Assembly: GCF_014694385.1 (NCBI RefSeq)
Contig: NZ_JAAOCA010000016.1
Location: 1 to 64,000 of the forward strand
Reading direction: 5' to 3'
From: Pseudomonas typographi
Lineage (GTDB): Bacteria > Pseudomonadota > Gammaproteobacteria > Pseudomonadales > Pseudomonadaceae
DNA length: 64,000 nt
Of this stretch, positions 24,704 through 33,962 are shown one piece after another; position 1 is the stretch's first letter; each line of letters starts with the position of its first letter. Both the position numbers and the translations under genes were made by a program. A model generated the notes under the pieces. It was not told the DNA's origin. It made no database searches and saw only the letters and a program-made list of their open reading frames with translations.

Positions 24704-25835
24704 GGGAAAACACCTTGTCGGGCAGAAAACGCTCGCCGGTGAACACACCGAGTTCGTCGGGTTGGGCGCCGCCCAGAATCCACGGCGCGATGCGCAGTGC
24801 GTGGGCGGCCGCCAGGGTTACGCCACTGTGGCACGTAACCACGAAGGCCCCGGGGTGGGCGTTGGACTGTTGATAGATGGGGTAGCCGTCGGGGCTCATG
24901 ACCCGCAAGGCCGCCCAGGCCCGAACCAGGCCCACACCTTGCAGCAACGGGAACGTGGCCACCGCGCGCCGGGCGATGGCGGCCAATACGGGTGTGGTGG
25001 TGCCGTCGTCGAAATCCACCTCCTCCATGGAGTCGCCCAATTGCACGGTGCCTTCGTCGGTCTGGCGCACGTTGATGGTGGGGTAAGCGAGAAACGGCCG
25101 CACACGTTCGCTGATCAGCACCTGGCCGCGATTGGGCGCCACTGGCGCCTGCAGCCCGACCTGCCGCGCCAGGCCCGGGTTGCCCAGCCCAGCGGCCAGC
25201 ACGATGCGCGGCGCGACGAAGCGGCGCGGGCCGGCACTTACGCAAAACTCACCGGGTGCGCAGTCGATGCGATCGACCTGCACACCGCCGTGGAGGCGCG
25301 CGCCCTGGGCCTGCGCCGAGGCATGCAAGGCGCGCAGCAGTTTAAGCGGGTTGACGTGGCCGTCTTGGGGCGAGTAGCTGGCACCCACCACAGCGGGCCC
25401 GATCAGCGGCAGGCGTGTCTTCAATTCAGCGGCATCGAGCATCTGGAACGGGTAATCGCCTAGCGCATTCTGCAGCCTGTGCAAGCGCGCCTGCCGCTCC
25501 AGTAGCTCATCGTCGCTGAAGCACATGTGAAAACCGCCCGGCTGCTTGCACTGCACGTCGATGCCGCTATCAGCCAGCAGCGCTTCGGCAAGCGCCGGCC
25601 AGCGGGTGGCCGAGGAGCGAGTCCAGCGCGCGTAATCCGGCAGATCGTAGCCCTTGCCCTGGACCCAGACCAAACCGAAATTACCGCGCGAGGCGCGAAA
25701 CGCATTATCGCCTTGATCCAGCACCACGGTGTCCACGCCGGCGCGCGCCAGCCCGTAAGCGACCGCGCTGCCAACCAGCCCGGCGCCGATCACAATTACG
25801 CCCGCCGGTGTAGCGCCGTGTACGTCTTGGCTCAT
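24693..25835 (-). CDS. DAO-family FAD oxidoreductase subunit (HcnC/OoxB type)
   Basis: A 380-residue flavoprotein with the N-terminal motif GVIVIGAGLVGSAVAYGLARAGVDTVVLD and the DAO-typical FRASRGNFGLVWVQGKG (flavin loop). It carries the amine-oxidising site in the trimeric dehydrogenase. The ATG overlaps, as ATGA, the stop of an upstream fragment resembling an ABC permease, which suggests that the operon once included a transporter. Confidence 0.87.
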   Translation of the reverse strand: MSQDVHGATPAGVIVIGAGLVGSAVAYGLARAGVDTVVLDQGDNAFRASRGNFGLVWVQGKGYDLPDYARWTRSSATRWPALAEALLADSGIDVQCKQPGGFHMCFSDDELLERQARLHRLQNALGDYPFQMLDAAELKTRLPLIGPAVVGASYSPQDGHVNPLKLLRALHASAQAQGARLHGGVQVDRIDCAPGEFCVSAGPRRFVAPRIVLAAGLGNPGLARQVGLQAPVAPNRGQVLISERVRPFLAYPTINVRQTDEGTVQLGDSMEEVDFDDGTTTPVLAAIARRAVATFPLLQGVGLVRAWAALRVMSPDGYPIYQQSNAHPGAFVVTCHSGVTLAAAHALRIAPWILGGAQPDELGVFTGERFLPDKVFSHAH

Positions 25836-26011
25836 CTACCCTCTCCGATCAATACCCGGCCCAACCCGCCCCTGCGGCCCAACACCCGCATCAACAGTAA
25901 CGTGCCGCCGACCCGCACCGTGGACACCGCGGTGATCAATGGCCCCAGGATGCGGGAACTCTGGGGGTGCCTGGCACCCGGCAAGCGCGGTGCATGCTCC
26001 CGCCGAGCCCT
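25832..26011 (-). pseudogene. Remnant of a PotB-type ABC permease
   Basis: A 59-codon minus-strand frame runs from just after an in-frame TAA (26014-26012) into a TGA that overlaps the DAO start. It contains SRILGPLITAVSTVRVGG and GRRGGLGRVLIG, which resemble the middle of polyamine/opine-type permeases (family pattern PLLTSVVVRTYAWMVLLG, then GLINNLLLALG). There is no start, no other transmembrane segments and no in-frame continuation upstream. The call is inference from a short match. Confidence 0.4.
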
Positions 26012-26411
26012 TTACGGGAAGGCGCCTGTTCATGTGCGCTACGGTGTGGTGGGTTCGAGTATTGCGAGCGGGTGGCCACCAGGTCAAATACCGATGCCCG
26101 GGCCGGGTATACCTCGCTGATATGGAAGGCCACGATAAACCTGAGGCGGATTGAAGCGCTGCGCAGCGTGGTCACCCTCGCCCATCCGGCAGGGCTGCCT
26201 GCACCGCTAGGGCCCTTGCGGCCAGGCATCCTGTTCCCCGCCAACGTGACCCGGACTTGCGGTGTAGCGAGAACCATCTTGGCCCAACAGATTGCCCAGC
26301 CGTGGAAGGCGTTTCACCAGCAGCCCCTAGTGTGGCGCGGGTTAGCCGGCTGTGGGGCTCAGGGAGGCGCCGCCAGCCGCTTTCACGGCGTGGCTGCGCC
26401 ACGCAAAACCC
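26012..26411. other. Gap without an intact gene
   Basis: About 400 bp between the permease remnant and the end of the MFS gene. Several short open frames overlap here on both strands but none has a recognisable product or ribosome site. It may hold further decayed transporter sequence and the promoter of the dehydrogenase operon. Confidence 0.4.
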
Positions 26412-27803
26412 TCACACGGCCCGCTGGGACGGTGGGCAGGCGGCGCCCGGCAGGGGCGTGTCGGTATTGGCTTCATGATCGTCGGGGCGGCGCAGTTCGC
26501 CGACGATGAACAGGTAACTGAAGAACGCCCCCGCCGCATTGAGCGCCACGTACACCAGTGCGCCGTTGAACGAGCCCATCGATTGCACCATGTAGCCGAT
26601 CACCACCGGGGTGACGATGCCGGCTACGCTGCCGAAGGTGTTGAAGATCGCGCCGTTCATACCGGCGCTGCGCTTGGGCGACACATCGGAAATAATCGCC
26701 CAGCCCAAGGCGCCCATGCCCTTGCCAAAAAACGCCAGGGCCATGAACAGCACCACCAGCACATCTGTTTGCACGTAATTGCACAGGATCATGCTCATCG
26801 ACAGCGCCATGCCGATAAAAATCGGCAGCTTACGCGCACGCGTCAGGGTCATGCCCTTGCGCAACATCCAGTCAGACACCAGGCCGCCGCCAATTCCCCC
26901 GATGAAGCCGAAGATCGCCGGCACCGCTGCCAGCAACCCCGCGTTGAGGATCGACAACCCGCGCTGCTGCACCAGGTACACCGGGAACCAGGTCAGGAAG
27001 AAAAACGTCAGCGTGCTGATGCAGAACTGCGCGATGTAAATACCCAAGAACATCCGCTGGCCCAGCAGGTCGCGGGCGCTGGCCCAGGTTTCTGGCCAGC
27101 TTTGCTTTTGCCCGGCCGAGGCGGGCCGTTCCTGCAAGTTGGCCCCGCCTGCGCGTATCTCATCCAGCTCCACCGCACTCACGGTAGCGTGGTCCACCGG
27201 GGCCTTGATGCGCCAGATGAACACCACGCCCATGGCCACCCCGGCCGCGCCCATGACGTAGAAAATCCATGGCCACCCCCAGCGCGTCGAAATCCATGCC
27301 AACAGCGGCGTGAACACGACCGCGGCGAAGTACTGCGAAGCATTGAAAATCGCCGTGGCGGTGCCGCGCTCGGCGGTAGGGAACCACATCGAGACAATCT
27401 TGCTGTTGGCCGGAAAACACGGCGCCTCGGCCGCCCCCACCAGAAAGCGCAATGTAAATACCGCAAAAAACGCCAGGCCCAGCGGCATCAGCGAAACGCT
27501 GCCGATGGCCGCGGTAAACAACGACCAAGCGATGATGGCGGCGCCCAGTACCTTGACGCTGCCGAAGCGGTCGATGGCCAGCCCGCCGGGCAGTTGCAGC
27601 AGCATGTAGGCCCAGGCAAAGGCCGAGAACAGCCAGCCCATTTCGGCGTGGTTCAAGCCCACTTCCTGGGCCACGCTGGCGCCGGCCACAGACAGCGTGG
27701 CGCGGTCGCCCTGATTGATGACCATCATGATGAACAGCAGGGCGATCACCTCGTAACGGCGATGCTCGGCGATAAAGCGGCGAAGAGACGCTATTTTTTT
27801 CAT
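26412..27803 (-). CDS. MFS transporter (ACS family; acid-sugar type)
   Basis: A 463-residue, 12-helix transporter. The motif after TM1 (MMVINQGDRATLSVAGASVAQEVGL) and GGLAIDRFGSVKVLG between TM2 and TM3 fit the anion:cation symporter group, which includes glucarate and galactonate porters. It follows the dehydratase gene on the same strand after 74 bp, so uptake and first catabolic step are likely co-transcribed. Confidence 0.87.
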   Translation of the reverse strand: MKKIASLRRFIAEHRRYEVIALLFIMMVINQGDRATLSVAGASVAQEVGLNHAEMGWLFSAFAWAYMLLQLPGGLAIDRFGSVKVLGAAIIAWSLFTAAIGSVSLMPLGLAFFAVFTLRFLVGAAEAPCFPANSKIVSMWFPTAERGTATAIFNASQYFAAVVFTPLLAWISTRWGWPWIFYVMGAAGVAMGVVFIWRIKAPVDHATVSAVELDEIRAGGANLQERPASAGQKQSWPETWASARDLLGQRMFLGIYIAQFCISTLTFFFLTWFPVYLVQQRGLSILNAGLLAAVPAIFGFIGGIGGGLVSDWMLRKGMTLTRARKLPIFIGMALSMSMILCNYVQTDVLVVLFMALAFFGKGMGALGWAIISDVSPKRSAGMNGAIFNTFGSVAGIVTPVVIGYMVQSMGSFNGALVYVALNAAGAFFSYLFIVGELRRPDDHEANTDTPLPGAACPPSQRAV

Positions 27804-27877
27804 TGTGTTCTCGGGGTCCGGGGGTGGCTGCCAGTGCGGGCCTGGGCGGCGACCGAGGCCTGCGTGCCGACGGTCGA

Positions 27878-29080
27878 TCAGTGGCGGGTCTCCCGAATGA
27901 TCGCGTCGCTGCGTTGCTTCACTTCCGGGCGCAGGGCGGTACCCAGGCCTGGCCGCGTGGGTGCCGCGGCGAAACCACCGCTGATGTCAGGCAACTGAGT
28001 CACCAACTCGCCGTACCATGTCGACAGGGAAGCCCTGACCACTTCCTGCAACACCGCCGTGGGCGCATGCAGGCCAATCTGCAAGCCGGCGAACAACGCT
28101 ACCGGCCCGGTGCAGTCGTGGGGTGCCAAGGGTTTGTTGTAGGCCTGCGCCAGCGCAGCGATTTTGCGCGCCTCGGTGAAACCACCACACCACACCAGGT
28201 CGAGCATCAGATAATCCATGCTGCCTGCTGCCAGCAGGTCGCGGTAGGCCACGCTGCCGCCGAGCGTTTCACTGGCGCAGATCGGCACACGGGTGCGGTT
28301 GCGCAGGTCTGCCAGCGCCTGGGCGTCGTCCATCTTGCACAAAGGGTCTTCGACCCAGTAGGGCTCGAACTCCTCCAATGCCTGGCAGATGCGCAGCGCC
28401 GCGGTAGTGTCCCAGAGGCTGTGCAACTCGCACATGATTTCGATACGGTCGCCCACCGCCTGGCGAATCTGGCGGAACGCTTCGGTACCCTGCTTTACCT
28501 CGGCCAGGCTGATGGTATTGGCACCGGCTTGGCGCGCGAACCGATCGAACGGCCAGATTTTCATGGCCGTATAGCCCTCTTCTACCAAGCTGACAGCCAG
28601 GGCACCAGCGTCGCGGCTGAAGGCCAACTGGTCGTCATAGGGGCCCTGGGCAAGGTCTGCTGCGGTGATCTCGCGGCGGGCACCTTGCTGGGTATTGAAT
28701 TCGTAACCGGCGCAGGTGTTGTACACGCGGATGCGGTCGCGGCAGGCGCCGCCCAGCGCCTCATGGATGGGAATGCCGTGGCGTTGGCCTTTGAGGTCCC
28801 ACAAGGCGATGTCTACCGCACTGGCCGCACGGATTTCGGCACTGGCGCTGTGATAACCCACGTAGGGCGTGGTCAGTTCCAACGAAATCCCTTCGATGTG
28901 CCGCGAGTCGCGGCCGATCAAGCCCGGGGCGATCAGCTCATGCACGGCCGCTTCGACGGTGGCGGCACCGCGAAAGGTTTCGCCGAGCCCGATCAGGCCC
29001 TCGTCGGTCTCGATCTCCAGCCATATCAGCTTGGGCCGCTCGGGCAGGCGCAGCGTTCGTACACACGTAATTCTGGACAT
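27878..29080 (-). CDS. Enolase-superfamily dehydratase (mandelate racemase/galactonate dehydratase-like)
   Basis: A 400-residue protein with the N-terminal capping domain (WLEIETDEGLIGLGETF) and the barrel. Visible likely catalytic or metal-binding positions are YTAMKIWPFD (KxK-like region), IEIMCELH, YWVEDP and a late Asp in LMLDLVWCGG, with a general acid/base His in APHDCTGP. Members dehydrate acid sugars. The substrate is not determinable, but the neighbouring MFS porter suggests a sugar acid. It is divergent from a sodium:solute symporter across a pair of identical inverted operators. Confidence 0.82.
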   Translation of the reverse strand: MSRITCVRTLRLPERPKLIWLEIETDEGLIGLGETFRGAATVEAAVHELIAPGLIGRDSRHIEGISLELTTPYVGYHSASAEIRAASAVDIALWDLKGQRHGIPIHEALGGACRDRIRVYNTCAGYEFNTQQGARREITAADLAQGPYDDQLAFSRDAGALAVSLVEEGYTAMKIWPFDRFARQAGANTISLAEVKQGTEAFRQIRQAVGDRIEIMCELHSLWDTTAALRICQALEEFEPYWVEDPLCKMDDAQALADLRNRTRVPICASETLGGSVAYRDLLAAGSMDYLMLDLVWCGGFTEARKIAALAQAYNKPLAPHDCTGPVALFAGLQIGLHAPTAVLQEVVRASLSTWYGELVTQLPDISGGFAAAPTRPGLGTALRPEVKQRSDAIIRETRH

Positions 29081-29108
29081 TATTTTTATCCTGACAATTC
29101 ACCAGTAA

Positions 29109-29122
29109 TGGTAGCGTTACCA
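29109..29122. promoter_or_regulatory. Palindromic operator O1 (LacI-type)
   Basis: TGGTAGCGTTACCA, a 14-bp near-perfect palindrome, 29 bp upstream of the dehydratase start. It is the exact reverse complement of O2. LacI/GalR-family regulators bind such TGGTA/TACCA palindromes. No LacI gene is in the window. Confidence 0.75.
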
Positions 29123-29199
29123 TTTGATGCTAACATTAACCCATGGTTTCACACCAGACAACCTAAACGGGACCCAGCGATTTTAAAAACAAGTTTTAA

Positions 29200-29213
29200 T
29201 GGTAACGCTACCA
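29200..29213. promoter_or_regulatory. Palindromic operator O2 (LacI-type)
   Basis: TGGTAACGCTACCA, the reverse complement of O1, centre-to-centre distance 91 bp and 64 bp upstream of the symporter start. The pair in one divergent promoter suggests joint repression of both transcription units, possibly with DNA looping. Confidence 0.75.
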
Positions 29214-29276
29214 CTGCACACTGTAGGGCGGTAGCCTAACGCAAGCCAATAACCATAAAAACCAGCCGGAGAACAG

Positions 29277-30671
29277 ATGAATACAAGAATAAGCGTCATC
29301 CTCAGCCTCACCGTCGTGTACTTCGTGATCATGACCCTCGTCGGCTATGCGGTGCGCAAGCACGCCAAAAGCAGCGAAGGCTTTACCGGCGGCGGCCGCA
29401 GCTTCCCCGCGTATTTGGTCGGCGCATTGCTGCTGTCAGAATTCATCGGCAGCTCGGTCAGTATTGGTACCGCGCAAAAAGGCTTCGAAATCGGCATTTC
29501 GGCCGCGTGGAACTTGGTTGCGCTGTCGCTGGGTTTTCTGCTGCTGGCGTTCGTGCTGGCGAAAAAGTACAAGGAAACCGGGCTTAACACGATCTCGGCG
29601 ATCCTTGCCCGGAACTATGGTGAGCGCGTGCGCTATGCCGCTTCGGGGCTGACCATCTTTGCCCTGAGCATCGTCTGCGTCGCACTGTACGCCAGCGGTG
29701 GCGCGGTGTTGGCCGCCGTGCTGGGCATAGACAAAAACCTAGCAATCATACTGGTGGGCGTTGTTACGGTGTTTTATGTAAGCCTGGGCGGCATGCGCTC
29801 GGTGGTATACACCAACTTCATTCATGCCCTGATCAAATACCTCGGCATCCTGGTGGCGTTGATCTTCGCCCTGCGTTCGGCGGGTGGTATCGATGCATTG
29901 CAAGCACAGTTGCCCACGGCCATGTTCGATTGGAACGCCGTGGGCTTGGGGCAGATTCTGGCGTGGATGATCGGCGGTATCGGTTCGATCTTCGCCACGC
30001 AGTATGTGATTCAGGCGCTGGTCAGCAGCGACGATGACAAGACCGCCAAGCGCGCCTGCCTGTATGTGTCGGGCCTGATGATCCCGTTCGGGATCGCCAC
30101 GGCGATGATCGGCATGTGCAGCGCCCTGCTCTATCCCGGTATCAAATCCATCGACGCACTGCCGGTGTTGGTCACCCACATGCCGACGTTGGCCGCGAGC
30201 CTGGTGGTGATCGGCCTGGCGGGGGCGTTGTTCGGTGGTATTTCAGCGGGCACCCTGGCCTCGGCCACGTTGCTGATGAAAGACTTCTACAACCCGTTGT
30301 TCAACCCACAACAGGATGATCGCAAGTCGGGGGTGTTTATTCGCGTGGCCATACTGGTGCTGGGTTTGCTACCGCTGATTTTGGCCATGTTCGCCGATAA
30401 ACTGCTGTTGATCGCCTTCCTTGGCAAGGCGCTGCGGGCGGCGTTGGCGGTGCTGATACTGATGTGTTTTTACGCGCCACGGTTCGGCACGCCCAAGGGC
30501 GCACTGGCGGGTATCGTGTTGTCGGTGGTCAGCACCATAGCGTGGTTTTTGGCTGGAAACCCGTATGGCATCGACAGTTCGTACTTCGCCCTGGCCAGCC
30601 CGCTACTGACTATGAGCATCACCGAACTGACCAAGCCGGGCCAGCGCCGCCGGGCCGGCTCGCCGACCTGA
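29277..30671 (+). CDS. Sodium:solute symporter (SSS family)
   Basis: A 464-residue membrane protein with about 13 predicted helices. The N-terminal region VVYFVIMTLVGYAVRKHAKSS and GFTGGGRSFPAYLVGALLLSEFIGS are typical of the SSS family (GGR/FPAYLVG-type signature). GGAG precedes the ATG. It shares a divergent promoter with the dehydratase gene and is thus a likely importer of the same or a related acid substrate, in parallel with the MFS porter. Confidence 0.9.
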   Translation: MNTRISVILSLTVVYFVIMTLVGYAVRKHAKSSEGFTGGGRSFPAYLVGALLLSEFIGSSVSIGTAQKGFEIGISAAWNLVALSLGFLLLAFVLAKKYKETGLNTISAILARNYGERVRYAASGLTIFALSIVCVALYASGGAVLAAVLGIDKNLAIILVGVVTVFYVSLGGMRSVVYTNFIHALIKYLGILVALIFALRSAGGIDALQAQLPTAMFDWNAVGLGQILAWMIGGIGSIFATQYVIQALVSSDDDKTAKRACLYVSGLMIPFGIATAMIGMCSALLYPGIKSIDALPVLVTHMPTLAASLVVIGLAGALFGGISAGTLASATLLMKDFYNPLFNPQQDDRKSGVFIRVAILVLGLLPLILAMFADKLLLIAFLGKALRAALAVLILMCFYAPRFGTPKGALAGIVLSVVSTIAWFLAGNPYGIDSSYFALASPLLTMSITELTKPGQRRRAGSPT

Positions 30672-30707
30672 CAACCCGCGGCGGGTGGCCCGCCTGAGCG
30701 TAGCCAC

Positions 30708-31577
30708 TCAGTAACGTTGCTGCGCATCGCCGTTGTGCAGGTCCAGCAGCCGTTGTGCATTACCTGTCAGGTGCCCGCCGCGCCACACAAAATACAGCTC
30801 CGAGCGGCCAGCCTGGCCGAGCGAATGCACCCGCACCGCCGCGCGGCCGGGCAACGTATTGAGCATTGCCCGCGGCACCCAGGCGGCCCCTGCGCCCGCG
30901 GTCACGCAGGCCAGCATGGTGTGGTAAGACTCCATCTCGATCAGTTGCAGCCCCTCGCCGCCAGAGACCTGTAACCAACGATCCAGGCGCAGGCGAAACG
31001 AGCAGTTTTGGCGAAAACCGTAGACCTCGCGGCAACGCAGCTCGCTGGCGCTGTGCACGGCAGGGTGCGCCTTCTCGGTGATCAATACCAAGTCGTCGGA
31101 AAACGCGTAGCGGCTGTCCAGCGCTGGCGATTGCACGGGGCCGTCGGTCAGGGCGATATCCAGCACACCTTCAGCCACTTGCCCCATCAGCACTTCCGAG
31201 ACATCGCTGCGCACGTCCATGCTCACTTGGGGGTGGCGTTGGCGAAATTGCCCGACCAATTGCGGCATGAACGCCACCAGGCCGACGTCCAACGCGCCTA
31301 ACGTCAGGTGGCCGCCCACCTGCTCCTCCCGCACCAGCGCCTTGGCGCTGTCGCTCAGTTCGATGATCTGCTGCGCTCGCTCCAGCAATGCCCGGCCGGA
31401 GGGCGACAGCGTCAGCCGCTGCTTTTCACGCACGAACAGCTGGCAGTCAAGGTCAGCTTCAAGTTGCTGGATGCGTAGCGTAACGCCGGAAGGCACACGG
31501 TGCAGTTCACGGGCCGCGGCGGTCACCGAACCGGTTCTGGCCACGGCACAAAAGGCCCTTAATTGCGAAAGCTGCAT
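30708..31577 (-). CDS. LysR-family transcriptional regulator
   Basis: The ATG at 31577 gives 289 residues, a normal LTTR length; the longer frame has a weaker start. The N-terminal winged HTH is MQLSQLRAFCAVARTGSV and AARELHRVPSGVTLRIQQLE. The effector domain follows (GALDVGLVAFMPQLVGQFRQRHPQVS). It is divergent from the aldehyde dehydrogenase gene with 116 bp between starts, the usual LTTR-target arrangement. Confidence 0.92.
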   Translation of the reverse strand: MQLSQLRAFCAVARTGSVTAAARELHRVPSGVTLRIQQLEADLDCQLFVREKQRLTLSPSGRALLERAQQIIELSDSAKALVREEQVGGHLTLGALDVGLVAFMPQLVGQFRQRHPQVSMDVRSDVSEVLMGQVAEGVLDIALTDGPVQSPALDSRYAFSDDLVLITEKAHPAVHSASELRCREVYGFRQNCSFRLRLDRWLQVSGGEGLQLIEMESYHTMLACVTAGAGAAWVPRAMLNTLPGRAAVRVHSLGQAGRSELYFVWRGGHLTGNAQRLLDLHNGDAQQRY

Positions 31578-31693
31578 TAGCCGTTCTCTTTTTCGAAAAA
31601 TCTTACTCAATATATTTCAATTTAAACAATAACTGCAAAGCCTTAGGGTAAGCGCCAGGTTATTCAGACCTTAAATGAACCTAGGAGCCCCTT

Positions 31694-33163
31694 ATGTACG
31701 AAGATTCGATCCAGGCCCTGCTGCCGCGTGAACCGGCTCACTATATCGGCGGCCAATGGCAAGCGAGCCGCGAGGCCCGGGAAGTGCTCAACCCCGCCAC
31801 CGAAGCGCGCATGGGTGAAGTGGCCGAAGGCGATGCGCAAACCGCCGAGCACGCCGTCAGTGTGGCCGCTGCGGCCCAAAAGGCTTGGGCGCGCGAAGGT
31901 TTGGCGGGGCGAGCCCAGTACCTGCAACGTTTACTGGAGCAGGTGCAGGGAAACGCCGAGGGCTTAGCCCGCCTGTTGGTCACCGAACAGGGCAAACCCA
32001 TCAAGGAGGCCCGCGCCGAAGTGCAGATGGCCCTGACCATGCTGCGCTACCATGCCGGCCTTGGGTTCCGCCAAACCGGGCAGGTGATGGCCAGCGCCAC
32101 GCCGGGGCGCACCATCAGCATTCGCGAAGAACCTTACGGCGTGGTGGCGGCGATCATCCCGTGGAACTTCCCATTGGCCATGTTCCTGCGCAAAGTCGCG
32201 CCGGCCATCGTGGCGGGCAACTGCATCGTGGTCAAACCCAGTGAAAACACGCCGTTTTCCTCACTGGCCATGGCCACACTGTGCCACCGCGCGGGCATCC
32301 CCGCCGGCGTCGTGAACGTGGTGACTGGCCCGGGTAAATCCCTTGGCGAGGCCCTGGTGCGCCACCCGCAAACCCACCTGGTGACCATGACCGGCTCCAC
32401 CCGTGCTGGCTCGCAAATCTTGCACGCGGCGGCGGACAAAATTGTGCCGGTGTCGCTGGAGCTGGGCGGCAAGGCACCCTTTATCGTGATGCAGGACGCC
32501 GACCTGCAGCGCGCGGCAAAGGATGCAGTAGCCTCGCGCATGACCAACTGCGGCCAAGTGTGCATCGCCAATGAGCGCACCTACGTGCATGCCGCCATCC
32601 ACGACCGCTTCGTAGAGGCGGTGGTGCGTGAAGTGCAGCAATTGCAGCTCGGTGACCCCCAGGCCGACAGCACCGATATTGGCCCAAAGGTCAGTGCAGC
32701 GGAACGCGACAGCGCCAACGCCCATCTCAAACGCGCGCTGGAACAAGGCGCGCACCTCGCCTGCGGTGGGCCGCAAGCCTTGCCACCCGCGCTGAAACAG
32801 GGCTACTGGGTTGCCCCCACGGTGCTGACGGGCGTGGCGCCGGATGCCGAGATCCTCAAGGCAGAAGTATTCGGGCCCATCCTGCCCATCGTGGCGTTCG
32901 ATACCGAACAGCAAGTTATCGAGTGGGCCAACGCCAGCGAGTACGGTTTGAGCGCCTATGTCTACACCCAGGACCTGGGCACCGCCATGCGCCTGGTGGA
33001 TGAACTGGAAAGCGGCGAGGTCTACATCAACCGCATCGGCCCGGAGGAAATCAACGGCTTCCATGCCGGCTGGAAGCGTTCGGGGTTGGGCGGCGACGAC
33101 GGTGAGCAGGGTTATCGCACCTATGTGCGCACCAAAGTGACCTATCTGGATTACAACGCCTAA
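31694..33163 (+). CDS. NAD(P)-dependent aldehyde dehydrogenase
   Basis: A 489-residue ALDH. Catalytic Glu in LELGGKAPFIVMQDADL, catalytic Cys in NCGQVCIANERTYV and the cofactor region IPWNFPLAMFLRKVAPAIVAGNCIVVKPSE are complete. The set resembles lactaldehyde/glycolaldehyde dehydrogenase AldA. AGGAG precedes the ATG. It is probably controlled by the divergent LysR protein and may oxidise an aldehyde formed in the acid-sugar pathway nearby. Confidence 0.92.
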   Translation: MYEDSIQALLPREPAHYIGGQWQASREAREVLNPATEARMGEVAEGDAQTAEHAVSVAAAAQKAWAREGLAGRAQYLQRLLEQVQGNAEGLARLLVTEQGKPIKEARAEVQMALTMLRYHAGLGFRQTGQVMASATPGRTISIREEPYGVVAAIIPWNFPLAMFLRKVAPAIVAGNCIVVKPSENTPFSSLAMATLCHRAGIPAGVVNVVTGPGKSLGEALVRHPQTHLVTMTGSTRAGSQILHAAADKIVPVSLELGGKAPFIVMQDADLQRAAKDAVASRMTNCGQVCIANERTYVHAAIHDRFVEAVVREVQQLQLGDPQADSTDIGPKVSAAERDSANAHLKRALEQGAHLACGGPQALPPALKQGYWVAPTVLTGVAPDAEILKAEVFGPILPIVAFDTEQQVIEWANASEYGLSAYVYTQDLGTAMRLVDELESGEVYINRIGPEEINGFHAGWKRSGLGGDDGEQGYRTYVRTKVTYLDYNA

Positions 33164-33559
33164 GGGCCGGCTCGGAGCCACCGTTTAGTACGTGCAAATG
33201 GGCAAATGCTAATCTACCCGTAATGGCAGGCAGCCATTTTACTGCCTGCTAACGGGAAGCGATGATTGGCCGATGAACATTACAACAATACCCGTGGCGG
33301 GGCTCAAGGCCCTGGCGGCCGTGCAAGCTTTCGCCGCCGCGCAAGGGTTTGCCGCCTCGTACCGGCCCATTAGCTTGAACGGGCACCGGCCACTGGGTGA
33401 TAAGGCGGCGGCGAACCTTGAAGAAACGACCCAACTGCCGCGCAGCGCTCTGGTTCGCTCCACCGCACCCCAAACACAGGCGCCTATCCAGCCAGGCGCT
33501 TGCGCCGCCGATCCGGTAAAGCAGACGCTCGCCAAAGTCACAAAGCTTACGTTTGGACC
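33164..33559. other. Low-information gap; possible small ORF
   Basis: About 396 bp. A plus-strand frame at 33273-33617 could encode a 114-residue Ala-rich protein (MNITTIPVAGLKALAAVQAF), but it overlaps the next predicted membrane protein in another frame and no family is recognised. The overlap makes it unlikely that both are real. No terminator is obvious after the aldehyde dehydrogenase gene. Confidence 0.4.
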
Positions 33560-33865
33560 ATGGGACGGTACCGCTGGCCGGGAGCCGAGAGCCTGTATGA
33601 ATGGGATAGTGGGGTGAAGGGCGGGCGTGCATGGGTTCCGGCAACCGTGTTTGGCCTGGGCCTACTGCTTATCCTGGTCTCGATGCTGGGTGTGTTCCTG
33701 GGTTGGCGCTATATCAGCGTGGTGTTTGTGATCGGGGTGCTGATGGCCTTTGCCGGGGCATTGACCGATATGGCTACACACCGCAGCCGCTGGATAGAAA
33801 AAGCCCTGATCATGATGATGGCCACAGGCTTTCTGGCATGGGTGCTCCTGCGGCATTGGCGTTGA
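33560..33865 (+). CDS. Small hypothetical membrane protein
   Basis: The ATG at 33560 gives 101 residues with three hydrophobic segments (WVPATVFGLGLLLILVSMLG, then ISVVFVIGVLMAFAGALTD, then ALIMMMATGFLAWVLL). No family is recognised. The start is uncertain; the frame is open back to 33500. It lies between the aldehyde dehydrogenase gene and the convergent piuC. Confidence 0.5.
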   Translation: MGRYRWPGAESLYEWDSGVKGGRAWVPATVFGLGLLLILVSMLGVFLGWRYISVVFVIGVLMAFAGALTDMATHRSRWIEKALIMMMATGFLAWVLLRHWR

Positions 33866-33962
33866 TGTTTGCCGCCAGCCCCCGGCACCCTCTTTCCCGC
33901 TGTGGGCTGACGAGGGCGGCGGCCATGACTTACCCTTACGCAGGCAACACCCGGCACCGCGC

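Noticed and set aside
26352-27998. 548-codon plus-strand frame opposite the MFS gene
   Set aside because: The minus-strand MFS protein has complete transmembrane and family motifs; this is its shadow.
33630-33640. GGTTCC at about 33632 as half of a Hrp box
   Set aside because: The CCAC half is at the wrong spacing (about 21 bases) and the T at the end of the motif is missing.
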